Positions 40,014 to 49,457 of a stretch of DNA of 64,000 nucleotides are shown here, piece by piece. The translations under genes and the position numbers were made by a program. The stretch is from assembly GCA_004014935.1 (NCBI GenBank), contig CP025326.1:744001-808000 (forward strand), in the 5' to 3' direction. Each line of letters starts with the position of its first letter. Within the stretch, counting starts at the first letter, position 1. Origin of the DNA: Saccharomycopsis malanga (lineage: Eukaryota; Ascomycota; Saccharomycetes; Ascoideales; Saccharomycopsidaceae). Below the pieces are notes generated by a model. It saw nothing but the letters and a program-made list of their open reading frames with translations. It was not told the DNA's origin and ran no database searches.

Positions 40014-40570
40014 GCTATCTTTTATATTACTCGGCTCATTGGGCTTCAAATAAAAGGTTGTTTTGTTATTTAATGGTTGTAATGTAATACTTTAATGATC
40101 ACAATTTATTGTAGAAGAGTGTTGTTGGTAGGTGTGTTGCGTTGATCACCAAATGTAGTAAATTGATATTTTTTGTTGCGTAGAGGTTGGATCTATTCAA
40201 TCTATAGTGTAAAATATATCTGCCAATTGCTGGAGGAGGAGGCTTTTTAAGCTTTGTACATTCAGTATCTCAAGCTATTTCTGGCTCGTCTGTTTTGATC
40301 AGCAATTGTGAATTTTGAAAGAATGAATTTTTTCAAAATGTTGAGAATATCAATACTAACCACATTTCAGAAAATAATCAAATCGAATTAACATAGGAGG
40401 TAATATCTTGATGGAATAAATGATAATATACAATCAAGACTAGTTATTCATTATATTATTTCAACACTCATTTTGAATAAGCTACAACTATAAACCAGTT
40501 GGATAAATAAACATAATCTAAAAATTGTAGTTTTTTGCTTCAATCTTTATTTAGACTTCAATAATAAACC
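40014..40570. other. RPS13 downstream region
   Basis: No gene is seen. A phrase TATTATTTCAACACTCATTTTG at about 40455 resembles the left edge of Repeat-B and may be a short remnant. Confidence 0.35.
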
Positions 40571-41620
40571 TCTTTCAACACAATTGACATATCGTTGTAT
40601 TAAAAACTAAAAGTGTTTCTAAAACGGACTCTCCAGAACCGATATATAATGCTTATTTATAAGCACATTACGCATTACCGATCCCCAAAAAATATTCAAT
40701 GTATAGCAGAAGTTTAATTATGCTAGTTTGACGATATTGAATGATTATTTTCAATTATTAGCTCCTATGAGAACCTATAATAAACAAAGCCTTTTGTAGC
40801 TCTTGAGATACGCGTTTCTTTGGAATAAAAGCTCATTAAAATGCCGGAAAAAGCATAAATAAAACTAAAAGCAATCAAAAACAATAAAACAACGCCAAGA
40901 AACAAAATATGTCTCTTTGAGAGGTAAAAAACATGATTGCTAACAAACTATGTATTATTTTTGGCAAAATGATACTGTCTCACTATTTGATATTATGTAA
41001 CAGCTAAGTCTCAAAAAAAATATGCTATATAAACCCCTAGGTTTTACAGAGTATAAAAATATAATTTTTGTATGGTTTGAGTTTCTGTAAAGACTCTAGA
41101 ATATGGCTTAAAAAAATCAGCTTCTTTTCAAAATTGACATTTTTCCGTTATATCGAATATTCATTCGAAAATCTGATTTTTTTTTATTTTAAATAGGACT
41201 GTAATATAGCAGAAAAATTCAAAATGTTAGTGAATGTTTTTTTTAATCAGAATAACCTGGATATCGCTGATCTGATTCAATAAAACGATTGACGACTACT
41301 CCAAAACGTCAATAGCGCGAATCGAGTCCCAAAACCCCAAGTGAGGAACGCCACACTTATTTTCTGCACTATTCTGCACTAATTCTGCATTATTTTTCGT
41401 GGCGCATGGCCTAACCAACTTGGCCACTCGGCAAGAGTAAGGAATATAGTTATATTTTTGCTAAAAAGACAGAATATTTTTATTTTCGAAAGTATATTTG
41501 GGCAATTAATATGCCTAATTTTTGTATGAGCAAAAAGAAAAGGGTTATTAGGTAACCTATAGGACTACTACGAATTGAATGAGCTACTCAAGTACCTTTT
41601 GATCGTGACATCTATCGGTT
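40571..41620 (-). repeat. Repeat-B copy 5
   Basis: The left edge TTTCAACACAATTGACATAT passes after an internal deletion directly to TTTCTAAAACGGACTC. The rest of the blocks follow. The tRNA-like part has GCGAATCGAGTCCCAAAACC and CCAACTTGGCCACTCGGCAA at about 41317-41435. The right extension reaches CTCAAGTACCTTTTGATCG. A stretch of more than 150 bp (about 41070-41310) is almost identical to copy 6 at 53320-53560, so these two share a recent source. Confidence 0.85.
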
Positions 41621-41682
41621 AATCCTCCCCGATGCCTAAAAATCAACTTGAGTTGGGCGAAAGAGCCTGCTACAGTCAATAC

Positions 41683-41901
41683 CTAATAATAATAGTAATA
41701 TCTTATATTTCTAGCCCAGTATTTATGATTTTGGTATATACGTGCTATGTCTAAAGGGATTTGGTAAAACCCAATATCCTGTTAATCATAATTTTGTAAC
41801 CCTTGAGCCTGCTAAAGGGTTTTTTTCTCTTTTCGAGACTACTGGGTCTTGTTGTCTCCTGTACGAGAGCACTAGCCACTGAGCCATCCAACCCAGCGGT
41901 T
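41683..41901 (-). repeat. SINE-A copy, body-deleted, long head
   Basis: The minus-strand head GGATGGCTCAGTGGCTAGTG with CTCTCGTACAGGAGACAACA is followed by a second module. A jump at CAGGCTCAAGGGTT into AATTATGATTAACAGGATAT then skips the B box and middle body. The 3' half follows, with CCCTTTAGACATAGCACGTA and ACTGGGCTAGAAATATAAGA, and an ATT tail. It lies 60 bp right of Repeat-B copy 5 and 130 bp downstream of the ArgRS gene. Confidence 0.8.
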
Positions 41902-42030
41902 TGATGAACTTTAAGAATAAGAAAACAAAAAAAAAAGTATTTGAATAAGACCCATCCTACAGGAAGACAATAACAAACGATATTTATAAAGCTCATATTA
42001 GATCTATACATGCCTAATATACAGAGGTGC

Positions 42031-44007
42031 TTACATTCTTTCGACAGGAGTAAGACCCAAGAGTCTCATACCGTTATTGATGACGATACGGGTGGCAACG
42101 TAAAGGGCCAAACGAGCAGCAGCCAAATCTTCTTTTTGGCCAGCGACCCATAAGACGTCGTAGCAAGAGGAGACAACGTGGGTAAGTTTGAAAAGATAAG
42201 TGACAACAGTAGAAGGTTCATGATTTTTAGAGGCACGAATCAAAACGTCAGGATATTGAGCCAATAATCTGATCAAAGTAAAAGCCTGATCTTCAACCAA
42301 CAAGTCAAGATTTGCATTTTCCAAATGGTCTTTATTGAAAGTGGCATTTCTAGCAACAGAAGACAATCTAGAATGAGCATATTGCAAATAAGGACCAGTG
42401 TCTCCTTCAAAGGAAAGCATTCTGTCCCAACTAAAGGTGTAATTATTGATTCTTTTACCACTCATATCCTGGATCATGATGGCAGAAATACCAACCAAAT
42501 CGGCGATTTTGTGTGGGTCTTCGATCTGAGCGTACTTGACCTCGTTCTTTTGCATGACCTTCAACATTTCCTTTTGGGTTTCTTCCAAGATGGTGTCCAA
42601 AAAGACCACAGTACCCTTTCTGGTGGACATGCCCTGGACCATGCCAAAGTTGATATGTTCCATGTCCTTTGCCCATTCATAGCCCATCTGCTTTGTGATT
42701 TCAAACAACTGGGCAAGATGCAAGTCCTGTTGGCAAGCGACCACGTAGATCAGCTTATCAAAGTTGTATGTTCTCTTACGGTCTACTGCACCAGCAATGT
42801 CTCTGGTCAAGTACAATCTGGTGCCATCGGACTTTTCTACCAAAGCCTTTCCGAGTTTCTTGTTGAACTGCTTGAGATCCACCAACTTGGCTCCTTTATC
42901 TTCAAAGATCAAGTTTCGTTTGCTCAACTCCGCAATGGCTTCGTCCATGGATTCTTTGGTGATTAAAGACTCTCCGCCATAGATGTCAAATTTGATATTC
43001 AATCTGGCGTAAATCTCAATGTATTTTTTGATCGACAATTCTCTGAACCGTTTCCACAAGGCAACTGCATCTTTGTCACCGTCCTCCATCTTTTTGAAGT
43101 ACGCCTTGGCAGTGTTGTCAGTCTCACTCACACCTTCTGCACTGCTTTCCTTTTCATTTGTTATGTCTTTATTGATCTTGACATACACATCAAACAAATG
43201 GTTGATAGGGTCTTTTTCCAAAGCCTCTTCGCTTCCATAACGATCGAATCCAACTGCCAAAATACCAAATTGTTTACCCCAGTCTCCCAAATAGTTCAAT
43301 CTGACCACTTTCCATCCCAACTGCTCGTACAAGTTGGAGATAAACCCTCCGATGATAGTCGAACGCAAATGGCCAGCATGGAATGGCTTGGCAATGTTAG
43401 GAGAAGAAAAGTCGATAACAAGAGTTTTACCGGTGTCTACAGGAATAGCTCCATAATTCTCTTTTCTAACCAAGATGTCCTTCAAGACTACACTTGTGAG
43501 AAACTTTTTGGCAATGAAAAACTGCACGAATGGCCCTTGTGCTTCGACTTTTTCCAAATATTCTGCTTTAGGAAACTTCTCTGCCCATTCCTTTGCTAAG
43601 TCAACCGGCTTGGCTCCCTTAACACGCAATCTAGGAACCGGCACAATTAGATCGCCCTTGTCCAAGGTGTTAGGACAGTCCAAAGCTGGATAGATTATAG
43701 CCTTGTCCACCCCAGAAAGCTTATGGAGCTCCTCTGTAATGTAGTTTCTGATGATATCAACCGCATTGTAATCAGGAAACGACTTTGGAAACTGCTCTGG
43801 CTGCGTGAGCCCTAGCCCTTTGACAAGATCCGTCAATTTATGAACACTTGTAGTCATTGTACGTCTCAATAATACTGAACTTTTAAACGGTCTAATACTG
43901 CCAGACGATACTCTCAACCCACTGCAGGATGCTCTGACAAGATTGCAAGATACTTTAAACGCGCTGCAAGATACTCGGTATGCTAAGGCGTTGCTGCTAG
44001 ATAGCAT
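42031..44007 (-). CDS. Arginyl-tRNA synthetase, probably dual cytosolic/mitochondrial
   Basis: 658 aa class I synthetase. Visible parts are the HIGH-type motif SSPNIAKPFHAGHLRSTIIG, the KMSKS counterpart NFGMVQGMSTRKGTVVF, the GDTGPYLQYAHSRL motif and the C-terminal NNGMRLLGLTPVERM end. In Saccharomyces two genes exist, cytosolic YDR341C and mitochondrial MSR1. Here residues 1-50 are basic, Ser-rich and free of acidic residues (MLSSSNALAYRVSCSAFK), a likely mitochondrial presequence. An internal Met (residue 51, MTTSVHKLTDLVKGLG) would give the cytosolic form. Two starts in one gene therefore could supply both compartments. A FDKLIYVVACQQDLH block carries the only in-frame CTG I found. Confidence 0.93.
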   Translation of the reverse strand: MLSSSNALAYRVSCSAFKVSCNLVRASCSGLRVSSGSIRPFKSSVLLRRTMTTSVHKLTDLVKGLGLTQPEQFPKSFPDYNAVDIIRNYITEELHKLSGVDKAIIYPALDCPNTLDKGDLIVPVPRLRVKGAKPVDLAKEWAEKFPKAEYLEKVEAQGPFVQFFIAKKFLTSVVLKDILVRKENYGAIPVDTGKTLVIDFSSPNIAKPFHAGHLRSTIIGGFISNLYEQLGWKVVRLNYLGDWGKQFGILAVGFDRYGSEEALEKDPINHLFDVYVKINKDITNEKESSAEGVSETDNTAKAYFKKMEDGDKDAVALWKRFRELSIKKYIEIYARLNIKFDIYGGESLITKESMDEAIAELSKRNLIFEDKGAKLVDLKQFNKKLGKALVEKSDGTRLYLTRDIAGAVDRKRTYNFDKLIYVVACQQDLHLAQLFEITKQMGYEWAKDMEHINFGMVQGMSTRKGTVVFLDTILEETQKEMLKVMQKNEVKYAQIEDPHKIADLVGISAIMIQDMSGKRINNYTFSWDRMLSFEGDTGPYLQYAHSRLSSVARNATFNKDHLENANLDLLVEDQAFTLIRLLAQYPDVLIRASKNHEPSTVVTYLFKLTHVVSSCYDVLWVAGQKEDLAAARLALYVATRIVINNGMRLLGLTPVERM

Positions 44008-44259
44008 ATACGTGATATCTAATACACTTTGCTAATCTTCCAAAAAAACACTGCTCATCCTTATAAGACTCATCCCTCTGAAAAATTTGCCTGCCCATAG
44101 TCTCTATAAAGTCACATGCTGCGTCAACTTCCCAACATGCATGATAGACCGCCGGACTGGATCATACATTTGTGGACCAGCTTTAACACTATATATGTAT
44201 TTTATTATGAGTACAATTAGTTGTTAGACGTTGCAATACAGCCCGGTACTACCATAGAA
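44008..44259. other. Divergent promoter ArgRS / 44260 gene
   Basis: 252 bp between divergent start codons. TATATATG near 44191 lies on the 44260 gene side. No other feature is seen. Confidence 0.5.
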
Positions 44260-45519
44260 ATGTCTCAGTCGAACACTTCCCAAGTTCCAAGCTATGCGCA
44301 GCCTACAATATCCTTTTCGCGGCACCACAACTTTAAGCCCATGAAGAAGAAAATGGTGGCTTCCAAGTCCAAAACAGAGCGGTTTTTCCAGTGGCAGGCC
44401 AATGATGCCTATTCCAAAGCAGAGTCCAAAAGTGCTAAGCCTTTTGCTAAAGCATCCACACTATCGCGGCTCAGGCTAAGGAATACCGCGGGAAATTCCG
44501 ATTTGAGGGATCTTTTCAAAGAAACAAGCTCTGGAAATGTTTACTCATCAATCTATTCAGCTACAACTGGTAAAGAAAACCATAGCGTTTATTTCAGAAA
44601 AGAAAACTGTCTCAACAAACCAACACCTTACAATGACCCCTTTGCTACATATGATGACGATAAGGAAAATAACTATCCCAAAAACAACCACACCCAACCT
44701 ATTTTGAGAAAAGACATCTCCAATAATGACTCCAAAAGACTCAGACTAAGATACGAAAGGCCGCCAAGCAGCGAGATACTTTCTCCTGACATCAATTCCT
44801 TTCTAACGAAATACTACCAGAGCTGCAAAAGCACGCATTCTGCTGATTCTGTGTTTCCTACAGTCTTTTTAAAGTCATTAGTTAAAGGAAAGGAGAGCGT
44901 TGCAGCACAGAGCTGGTATGATTTGGTCGACATTCTGTCTTCTATAACCAATAACATTTTTGAATCGCAAAATGCAGACTTCCAGTATACCGAATCCCTT
45001 GCTGTTTCGTTACAACAGAAAGTAATTCAATACAATTCAGTTTTCGAAAAGACAATAGAAAGTCTAACTGTGCTTAGAGATAGTTTGGAAAAGCATAAAG
45101 ATGGTGTTGATCTTGATGGTATTTCTAAACAGTTGCACGATATTGCCAAACAAATGCAACAGGATGTTTCTCAAAACATGACCAACAAAGGGACAAATCC
45201 AGAAATCCCTAGTGAGCCAGAGGCAAATCTTGAAAGCCCTAGTGAGTCAAAGATGACATCTGAAAGCTCTGCGGAAATACCACTTTCTGCCGTACTTAGA
45301 AGCAATAGAGAAAAGGTGGACGGTTTGATACTTGGCCAAAGCATGTTGGGCCTTAACAGTTGTACTGGGTATCTTGACACCAAAAACAATGATGTGCTGA
45401 AGCTGTTCTCACCGTTGCAATCAAAAAACGTTGACCCACCATCACCACAAGTTTCTCAGGCGTCTGATTCAGAAAACTGCGAAGTGGCATCATTGGGCTT
45501 TGCAAGTGTGGATAATTAA
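44260..45519 (+). CDS. Unrecognised coiled-coil protein with two KEN motifs
   Basis: 419 aa from the ATG at 44260. The frame extends to 44221 but starts with TTG. The N-terminal half is basic and disordered, with two KEN motifs (TGKENHS, DDKENNYP), typical degrons for the anaphase-promoting complex. A folded helical part (about 185-310) includes NSFLTKYYQSCKS, SWYDLVDILSSITNNIFESQ and a coiled coil (VFEKTIESLTVLRDSLEKHK). The C-terminus is Ser/Glu-rich and disordered. KEN motifs plus coiled coil would suit a cell-cycle or spindle protein, but this is inference only. Confidence 0.7.
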   Translation: MSQSNTSQVPSYAQPTISFSRHHNFKPMKKKMVASKSKTERFFQWQANDAYSKAESKSAKPFAKASTLSRLRLRNTAGNSDLRDLFKETSSGNVYSSIYSATTGKENHSVYFRKENCLNKPTPYNDPFATYDDDKENNYPKNNHTQPILRKDISNNDSKRLRLRYERPPSSEILSPDINSFLTKYYQSCKSTHSADSVFPTVFLKSLVKGKESVAAQSWYDLVDILSSITNNIFESQNADFQYTESLAVSLQQKVIQYNSVFEKTIESLTVLRDSLEKHKDGVDLDGISKQLHDIAKQMQQDVSQNMTNKGTNPEIPSEPEANLESPSESKMTSESSAEIPLSAVLRSNREKVDGLILGQSMLGLNSCTGYLDTKNNDVLKLFSPLQSKNVDPPSPQVSQASDSENCEVASLGFASVDN

Positions 45520-45920
45520 CAGCAGTAGATGCTTAGTTGGTGTATCTGTTACCCATTCCAAATGTTAATAAAAAATTTTTATTTCTATTCATTATCGGAT
45601 TAAAACCAATTGTAGCTAAATGTAATATGCAAAAATGTTGAGCAGAGGCTTGTTTTTCGTTTATAGCAAGTTGCCAATAATACTTACTCTTGATAAATAC
45701 TCATATGGGCCATTTCACATGAAAGTATGTTTGCAATGGATGAAAGAGGATCTCAAGCAGGGGTTAGAATGAGGTATTCAAGACTTTCGACAGCTTGTGG
45801 GAAAAGAAAGCGGCTAAGAATAGAGTATCGATTGATAATCCAAGTCAATACATAATAAAATGAGGAGAGTAATGGTGCCAATTTATTCAAATAATTTAAG
45901 ACTAGGGCTCAAGTACAGAA
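45520..45920. other. 3' intergenic region
   Basis: No gene or repeat is seen before the SINE-A insertion. Confidence 0.4.
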
Positions 45921-46102
45921 TTATAATGCATTATAATAATACTGATATCTTATATTTTGAGCCCGGTGCATATCAGTTTCGTATATACGCTCTATATCTA
46001 AAGGGACTTGGTAAAGCCCAATCATAACCTCTTAATCATAATCTTCTCTGTTTGTTAGGCCTTTTTCTCTTCTCCATACGGCCCAGTGGCTTATAATGCA
46101 TT
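45921..46102 (-). repeat. SINE-A copy with perfect 12-bp target duplication, body-deleted
   Basis: The direct repeats TTATAATGCATT lie at 45921-45932 and 46091-46102 without mismatch. The element proper (45933-46090, 158 bp) has on its minus strand a shortened head (CACTGGGCCGTATGGAGAAG, AGAAAAAGGCCTAACAAACA). The 3' half follows directly, with CCCTTTAGATATAGAGCG and ACCGGGCTCAAAATATAAGA. The B box and middle body are missing. The intact target duplication indicates a fairly recent insertion. Confidence 0.9.
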
Positions 46103-46197
46103 CTTGCACAATATGAAGAAAACTATACACCTATCATGTGAAAGTATTAAAGATTTGTCTTATTATAAATTGCTATATTTCGACGAGTCGGCACTAT

Positions 46198-46713
46198 CTA
46201 TGTAGTTAGAAGTTTAGGAATCTCCTCGAAATCCTCAGACTCTGAAACCTCCAACATTCTGGACACGTTCGCTTTACTTTTAAACAATTCGGTTGCGCCA
46301 GCATACAACATTCTGTCGTTTTGAGCAGCATTCGGTGGTAAGTAGTACACCATCACATAAGGGCTGGATTTTCTGCCATCTTTCAAAGTTACAGGGTACG
46401 AAAGAACAATAAATCTGGGAGCAGTGTCGGGCAATTCATCCTCGAGTTCTTCTAAGGAGTCTACAACTTCAATATCCTCATCACGCTTGATTTCATAAGA
46501 CTTTTTGTCAATCTCGTCTATCCGGTTAGTTGGCTCGGAAAACTACGGAAACTCAAGATACTTACAGACAGCAGCTTGCATCGTTGAGGCTCTGGCAGTG
46601 GAGAAACTGAACTTTCTAAGTCCTTGCAATGTGTCCTGCGAAAAGCTATATAGAGAAGACTGGAATATGTTAGTAGAACGTGGGACAATGCACCAGTAAG
46701 CCTTACCTACCAT
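46198..46713 (-). CDS. AIM7: AIM7/GMF-like ADF-homology protein, three exons
   Basis: The exons are 46713-46711 (only the ATG), 46659-46566 and 46517-46198, giving 138 aa. The spliced protein starts MSSLYSFSQDTLQGLRKFSF with STARAS following. It continues into VYEIDKKSYEIKRDEDIEVV, then a DELPDTAPRFIVLSYPVT strand and MVYYLPPNAAQNDRMLYAG. Start and order match yeast Aim7 (MSNLYKIG..., START-like STAR block, LPDNSPRFVL..YPTT, LVYWKP, MLYAG). Aim7/GMF binds Arp2/3 and promotes debranching of actin networks. Saccharomyces Aim7 is 149 aa. Confidence 0.82.
46518..46565 (-). other. AIM7: AIM7 intron 2 (48 nt)
   Basis: The donor is GTAAGT, the branch point AACTAAC and the acceptor GGATAG. It splits a Tyr codon (T/AC). 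Retaining it would introduce a stop. Confidence 0.88.
46660..46710 (-). other. AIM7: AIM7 intron 1 (51 nt), directly after the ATG
   Basis: The donor is GTAGGT (non-standard third-fourth bases), the branch point TACTAAC and the acceptor TTCCAG. Splicing here gives M-SSLYSFS, matching the N-terminus of yeast Aim7. An alternative acceptor 14 nt downstream with a donor 4 nt later would give MVAFSQ. Confidence 0.75.
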
Positions 46714-47034
46714 TTCTATGATTGACTAGTGGTTGATTCGCTTCAAAAACTCGGATATATACCTTTTTCAGCTGATAAACATCTGTTTCTAGTAACAATT
46801 GTGGGATAGGTTGAACACTCTAGCCTCGAGGCATGCGTACCCGTGTAGATGGACCCGTCAAAATGGCACATGAAAAGTATATAAACATAAATACCAATAA
46901 ACTACTTAATTGTGCTTTTTTTTGTTTTTCAATTTGTATGTTGGACTAATGATGAATTATATTGTTAATCCACTTGTATTGCATTAAGTTGGTATATAAC
47001 AGTGAACAACAGAAAATAGCAAACAGCAAACAGA

Positions 47035-48147
47035 ATGTCAAGAACTAAATCTCGAGCTGCGAAGAATACTAAAGGATTGCCTGTGGTTGCAAGAAGAAAA
47101 CGCCAAAGTTCGAGAAGCAGCTTTCAAATCGTAGATGGCGCGTCTTCTGAAGAGCCCATGGAGGAAGACCAGATGAGTGATTTGGATAAAGGAAGTAAAA
47201 AGAACAAGAAAAGCAACATTAATAACGATAATAATAAGAATTACAATGAAATCAAAATTAATACCGATAATAATAAGGATTACAGTAAAAATGATAGCGA
47301 TGATGATGACGATGGGACATTACGCGTTTCAAAGCTAGCAAAACAATCAAATTCAGAAAAACAGCGAAAGCAACCGGTAAGATCCAATGAGGATTCAAGT
47401 ATTATCAACAAAGAGGTCTTGGAAGGACTCAAGTTTGGTAGCATCAAAAAGCGAATAATGACGTCAACCGCACAGAAGCAATGGGAAGAGCTTTCTGTAG
47501 GGTCTCAAGAAGAAGTAGTCAAGCTCATGCAAGCCCATGTTGAGCCAGCATTGGGGTTTTTCAGGTCTGAGAAGCAAAAACATAAAGGCAGGGCATTATT
47601 ACAAGGTTTTATACGTAAAGTTCAGAACGATTTGGACGGGACATTGGTTCCCGTGGGATTTAAGAGCCAAAAGTTTAATTTGGACTTTACTATACGGCAA
47701 GTTTCGTATCTTCAAAAGACATATTCGGAAAATCTCAAACAGGTCGCTGAGCTTGAAAGGACAGCTCTTAAGGAGGAACGTATATATGCTAGTAATAAGG
47801 AATATTTGAGCAAACTTGAAAAGAATTTCAAAAAGGAGGAAAGAGCATTCCATACAGTAGAGAAACTGGTTTTCAGGCCGTTGAAAAAAGGCCCTACCAG
47901 CCTGAATATAATAGGGCATCAATATAAATTTGCTGATGATTCAACGCCTCATTCTTATGACAATATCAATTTTGAGGCTTTACAAAATGATGTTGATGGA
48001 GTAGAATATTATGATCCAAACGAAGATGAGCAGCTCACGCCTTTGTTGGAACAGTTGAATCGTGGATTGACAAATATCGAGAAAAATGTGGCAATCCTTC
48101 AAGACTTAAACTCTATGGTTGAGAGTACTTGCCACAAATTGAGCTAA
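47035..48147 (+). CDS. CENP-Q/Okp1-like kinetochore protein (candidate)
   Basis: 370 aa. The N-terminus (1-120) is basic, then Asn/Asp/Lys-rich and disordered. From about residue 140 there is a helical domain with QKQWEELSVGSQEEVVKLMQ, a GFKSQKFNLDFTIRQVSYLQ segment, and a long coiled coil (KTYSENLKQVAELERTALKE and on). The order W...short helix...K(x)LP(V)-type linker...long coiled coil recalls CENP-Q (Okp1 in yeast, COMA complex at the inner kinetochore). The C-terminus has a further helix pair (LTPLLEQLNRGLTNIEKNVA). Confidence in this family is moderate to low. It is a real single-exon gene. Confidence 0.7.
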   Translation: MSRTKSRAAKNTKGLPVVARRKRQSSRSSFQIVDGASSEEPMEEDQMSDLDKGSKKNKKSNINNDNNKNYNEIKINTDNNKDYSKNDSDDDDDGTLRVSKLAKQSNSEKQRKQPVRSNEDSSIINKEVLEGLKFGSIKKRIMTSTAQKQWEELSVGSQEEVVKLMQAHVEPALGFFRSEKQKHKGRALLQGFIRKVQNDLDGTLVPVGFKSQKFNLDFTIRQVSYLQKTYSENLKQVAELERTALKEERIYASNKEYLSKLEKNFKKEERAFHTVEKLVFRPLKKGPTSLNIIGHQYKFADDSTPHSYDNINFEALQNDVDGVEYYDPNEDEQLTPLLEQLNRGLTNIEKNVAILQDLNSMVESTCHKLS

Positions 48148-48526
48148 TATATGTTATTGCACTGGGTTATGTCAATGCTTGTTGGCTGGTATATACTTGG
48201 GGGAATTTTACGTTTGGAGAGTTGTATCACTGAATAATATGAAATATGTGATAATAAAGTATATTTATAAAAAGGAATTTGGAAAATAACTTGATATATA
48301 ATGGTCAAGAAAAATTAGCATAATCTCCAAGTAGTATTACTGATTACTTCAGACCAGTGGAATTGGTGGTAAAAACCGTTTCCTAAGCGTTGTTTTCTAC
48401 GCGTTGATTATTCGTATACAATTTGTTCCGTTATTTATTTAGTTCAACATCAACTAGTTCTGTTTGAACCCATAAAACATGCCTTCATTTCTTTTCAATT
48501 ATGTATATTGATCACTTCTTAACACC
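48148..48526. other. 3' intergenic region
   Basis: No gene or repeat is seen before the nested SINE-A pair. Confidence 0.4.
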
Positions 48527-49070
48527 GCTGAACCATCCGGCCCCGTGGCCAGTGCTCTCGGAGAAGACTAGTTGAATGGCTAGTACATAACAGACTAACG
48601 GGTTCAATTCCCAACACGAACACTTTTTACCCTCTGCTTTTACGATGATGAAAGTCTACTGCTTACTTTCCAATCTATTAATAATAATACTATCATACAT
48701 TTAAAGCCCAGTACATAACAGTTTCGTATATACGCGCCATGTCTAAGGGGACTTGGTAAATCCCACTACTATACTGATTAACATGATTATCTCACCCAAT
48801 TGGTTGGAAAGTAAGCATTTATTGGCCTAGGTCGTGTGAAATCACGTTTAACATCATAAAAAGCAGCGAGTAAAAGTGTCGTCTTGGGAATCGAACCCGT
48901 GCTCCTGTTATGTCTTGTTTTTCTCTTCTCCGGCCCAGTGGCCTTCCAATATATTAAATAAGAAAACTATTATGACTGGGACATGATTGGTTTTTCCCCA
49001 CTGACCTTACGAAATCCCCTTACATAGCGCGTATATATGAAATTGTTATGTAGTGGGCTGAAATATATTA
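48527..49070 (+). repeat. SINE-A plus copy split by a nested minus copy
   Basis: The outer plus copy consists of 48527-48680 (head CATCCGGCCCCGTGGCCAGT, B box GGTTCAATTCC, ACACTTTTTACCCTCTGC) and 48944-49070 (AAATAAGAAAACTATTATGA, ACATAGCGCGTATATATG, GTGGGCTGAAATATATTAT). The junction sequence TTCCAATCTATTA (48668-48680) reappears as TTCCAATATATTA (48944-48956) after the insertion. This 13-bp target duplication has one mismatch. The same stretch is uninterrupted in the copy at 11581-11873, which serves as the empty site. Confidence 0.9.
48681..48943 (-). repeat. Nested SINE-A minus copy, near full length
   Basis: On the minus strand the head (CACTGGGCCGGAGAAGAG, ACATAACAGGAGCACGGGTT with a B box GGTTCGATTCC) leads into the body: AAGACGACACTTTTACTCGC, CCTAGGCCAATAAATGCTTA and CCAATTGGGTGAGATAATCA. 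The end is GTACTGGGCTTTAAATGTAT plus an ATT tail. It is closely similar to the copy at 53729-54002, so both stem from the same young subfamily. Confidence 0.92.
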
Positions 49071-49457
49071 TCGCTTCTTATCAGTCTACCTTGTAAACCT
49101 TATTCTGTCGATCCCTATCCGTTCTTTATTGAGTCTACCATTAAGCTGCACTATTTCCTGCTTATCCATCTTCTAATCCTTTTTGTATAGCCAGTTTTTA
49201 CGTTTTGCCCAATACAAGACCATCTTAATGTTACAACTACATTCAAATTTGTAAAAAATACTCGACAATTACATTCACGACAATTTTTTCTGTATAAAAA
49301 TGGCCAAACTAATTTTCTAATCTCACCATACAAATGTCAAGATAAACGTCTGTTGCAATCACCTATATATAGTACTGATATAGAGCATACAGGAGCTGCT
49401 GTATCATCAGTACCTTGCTTATAACACATACGGGATAGCACAACTTGCGACCTATTG
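49071..49457. other. PBP1 3' region
   Basis: No gene is seen. The small minus-strand frame at 49151-49333 is not protein-like. Confidence 0.4.
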
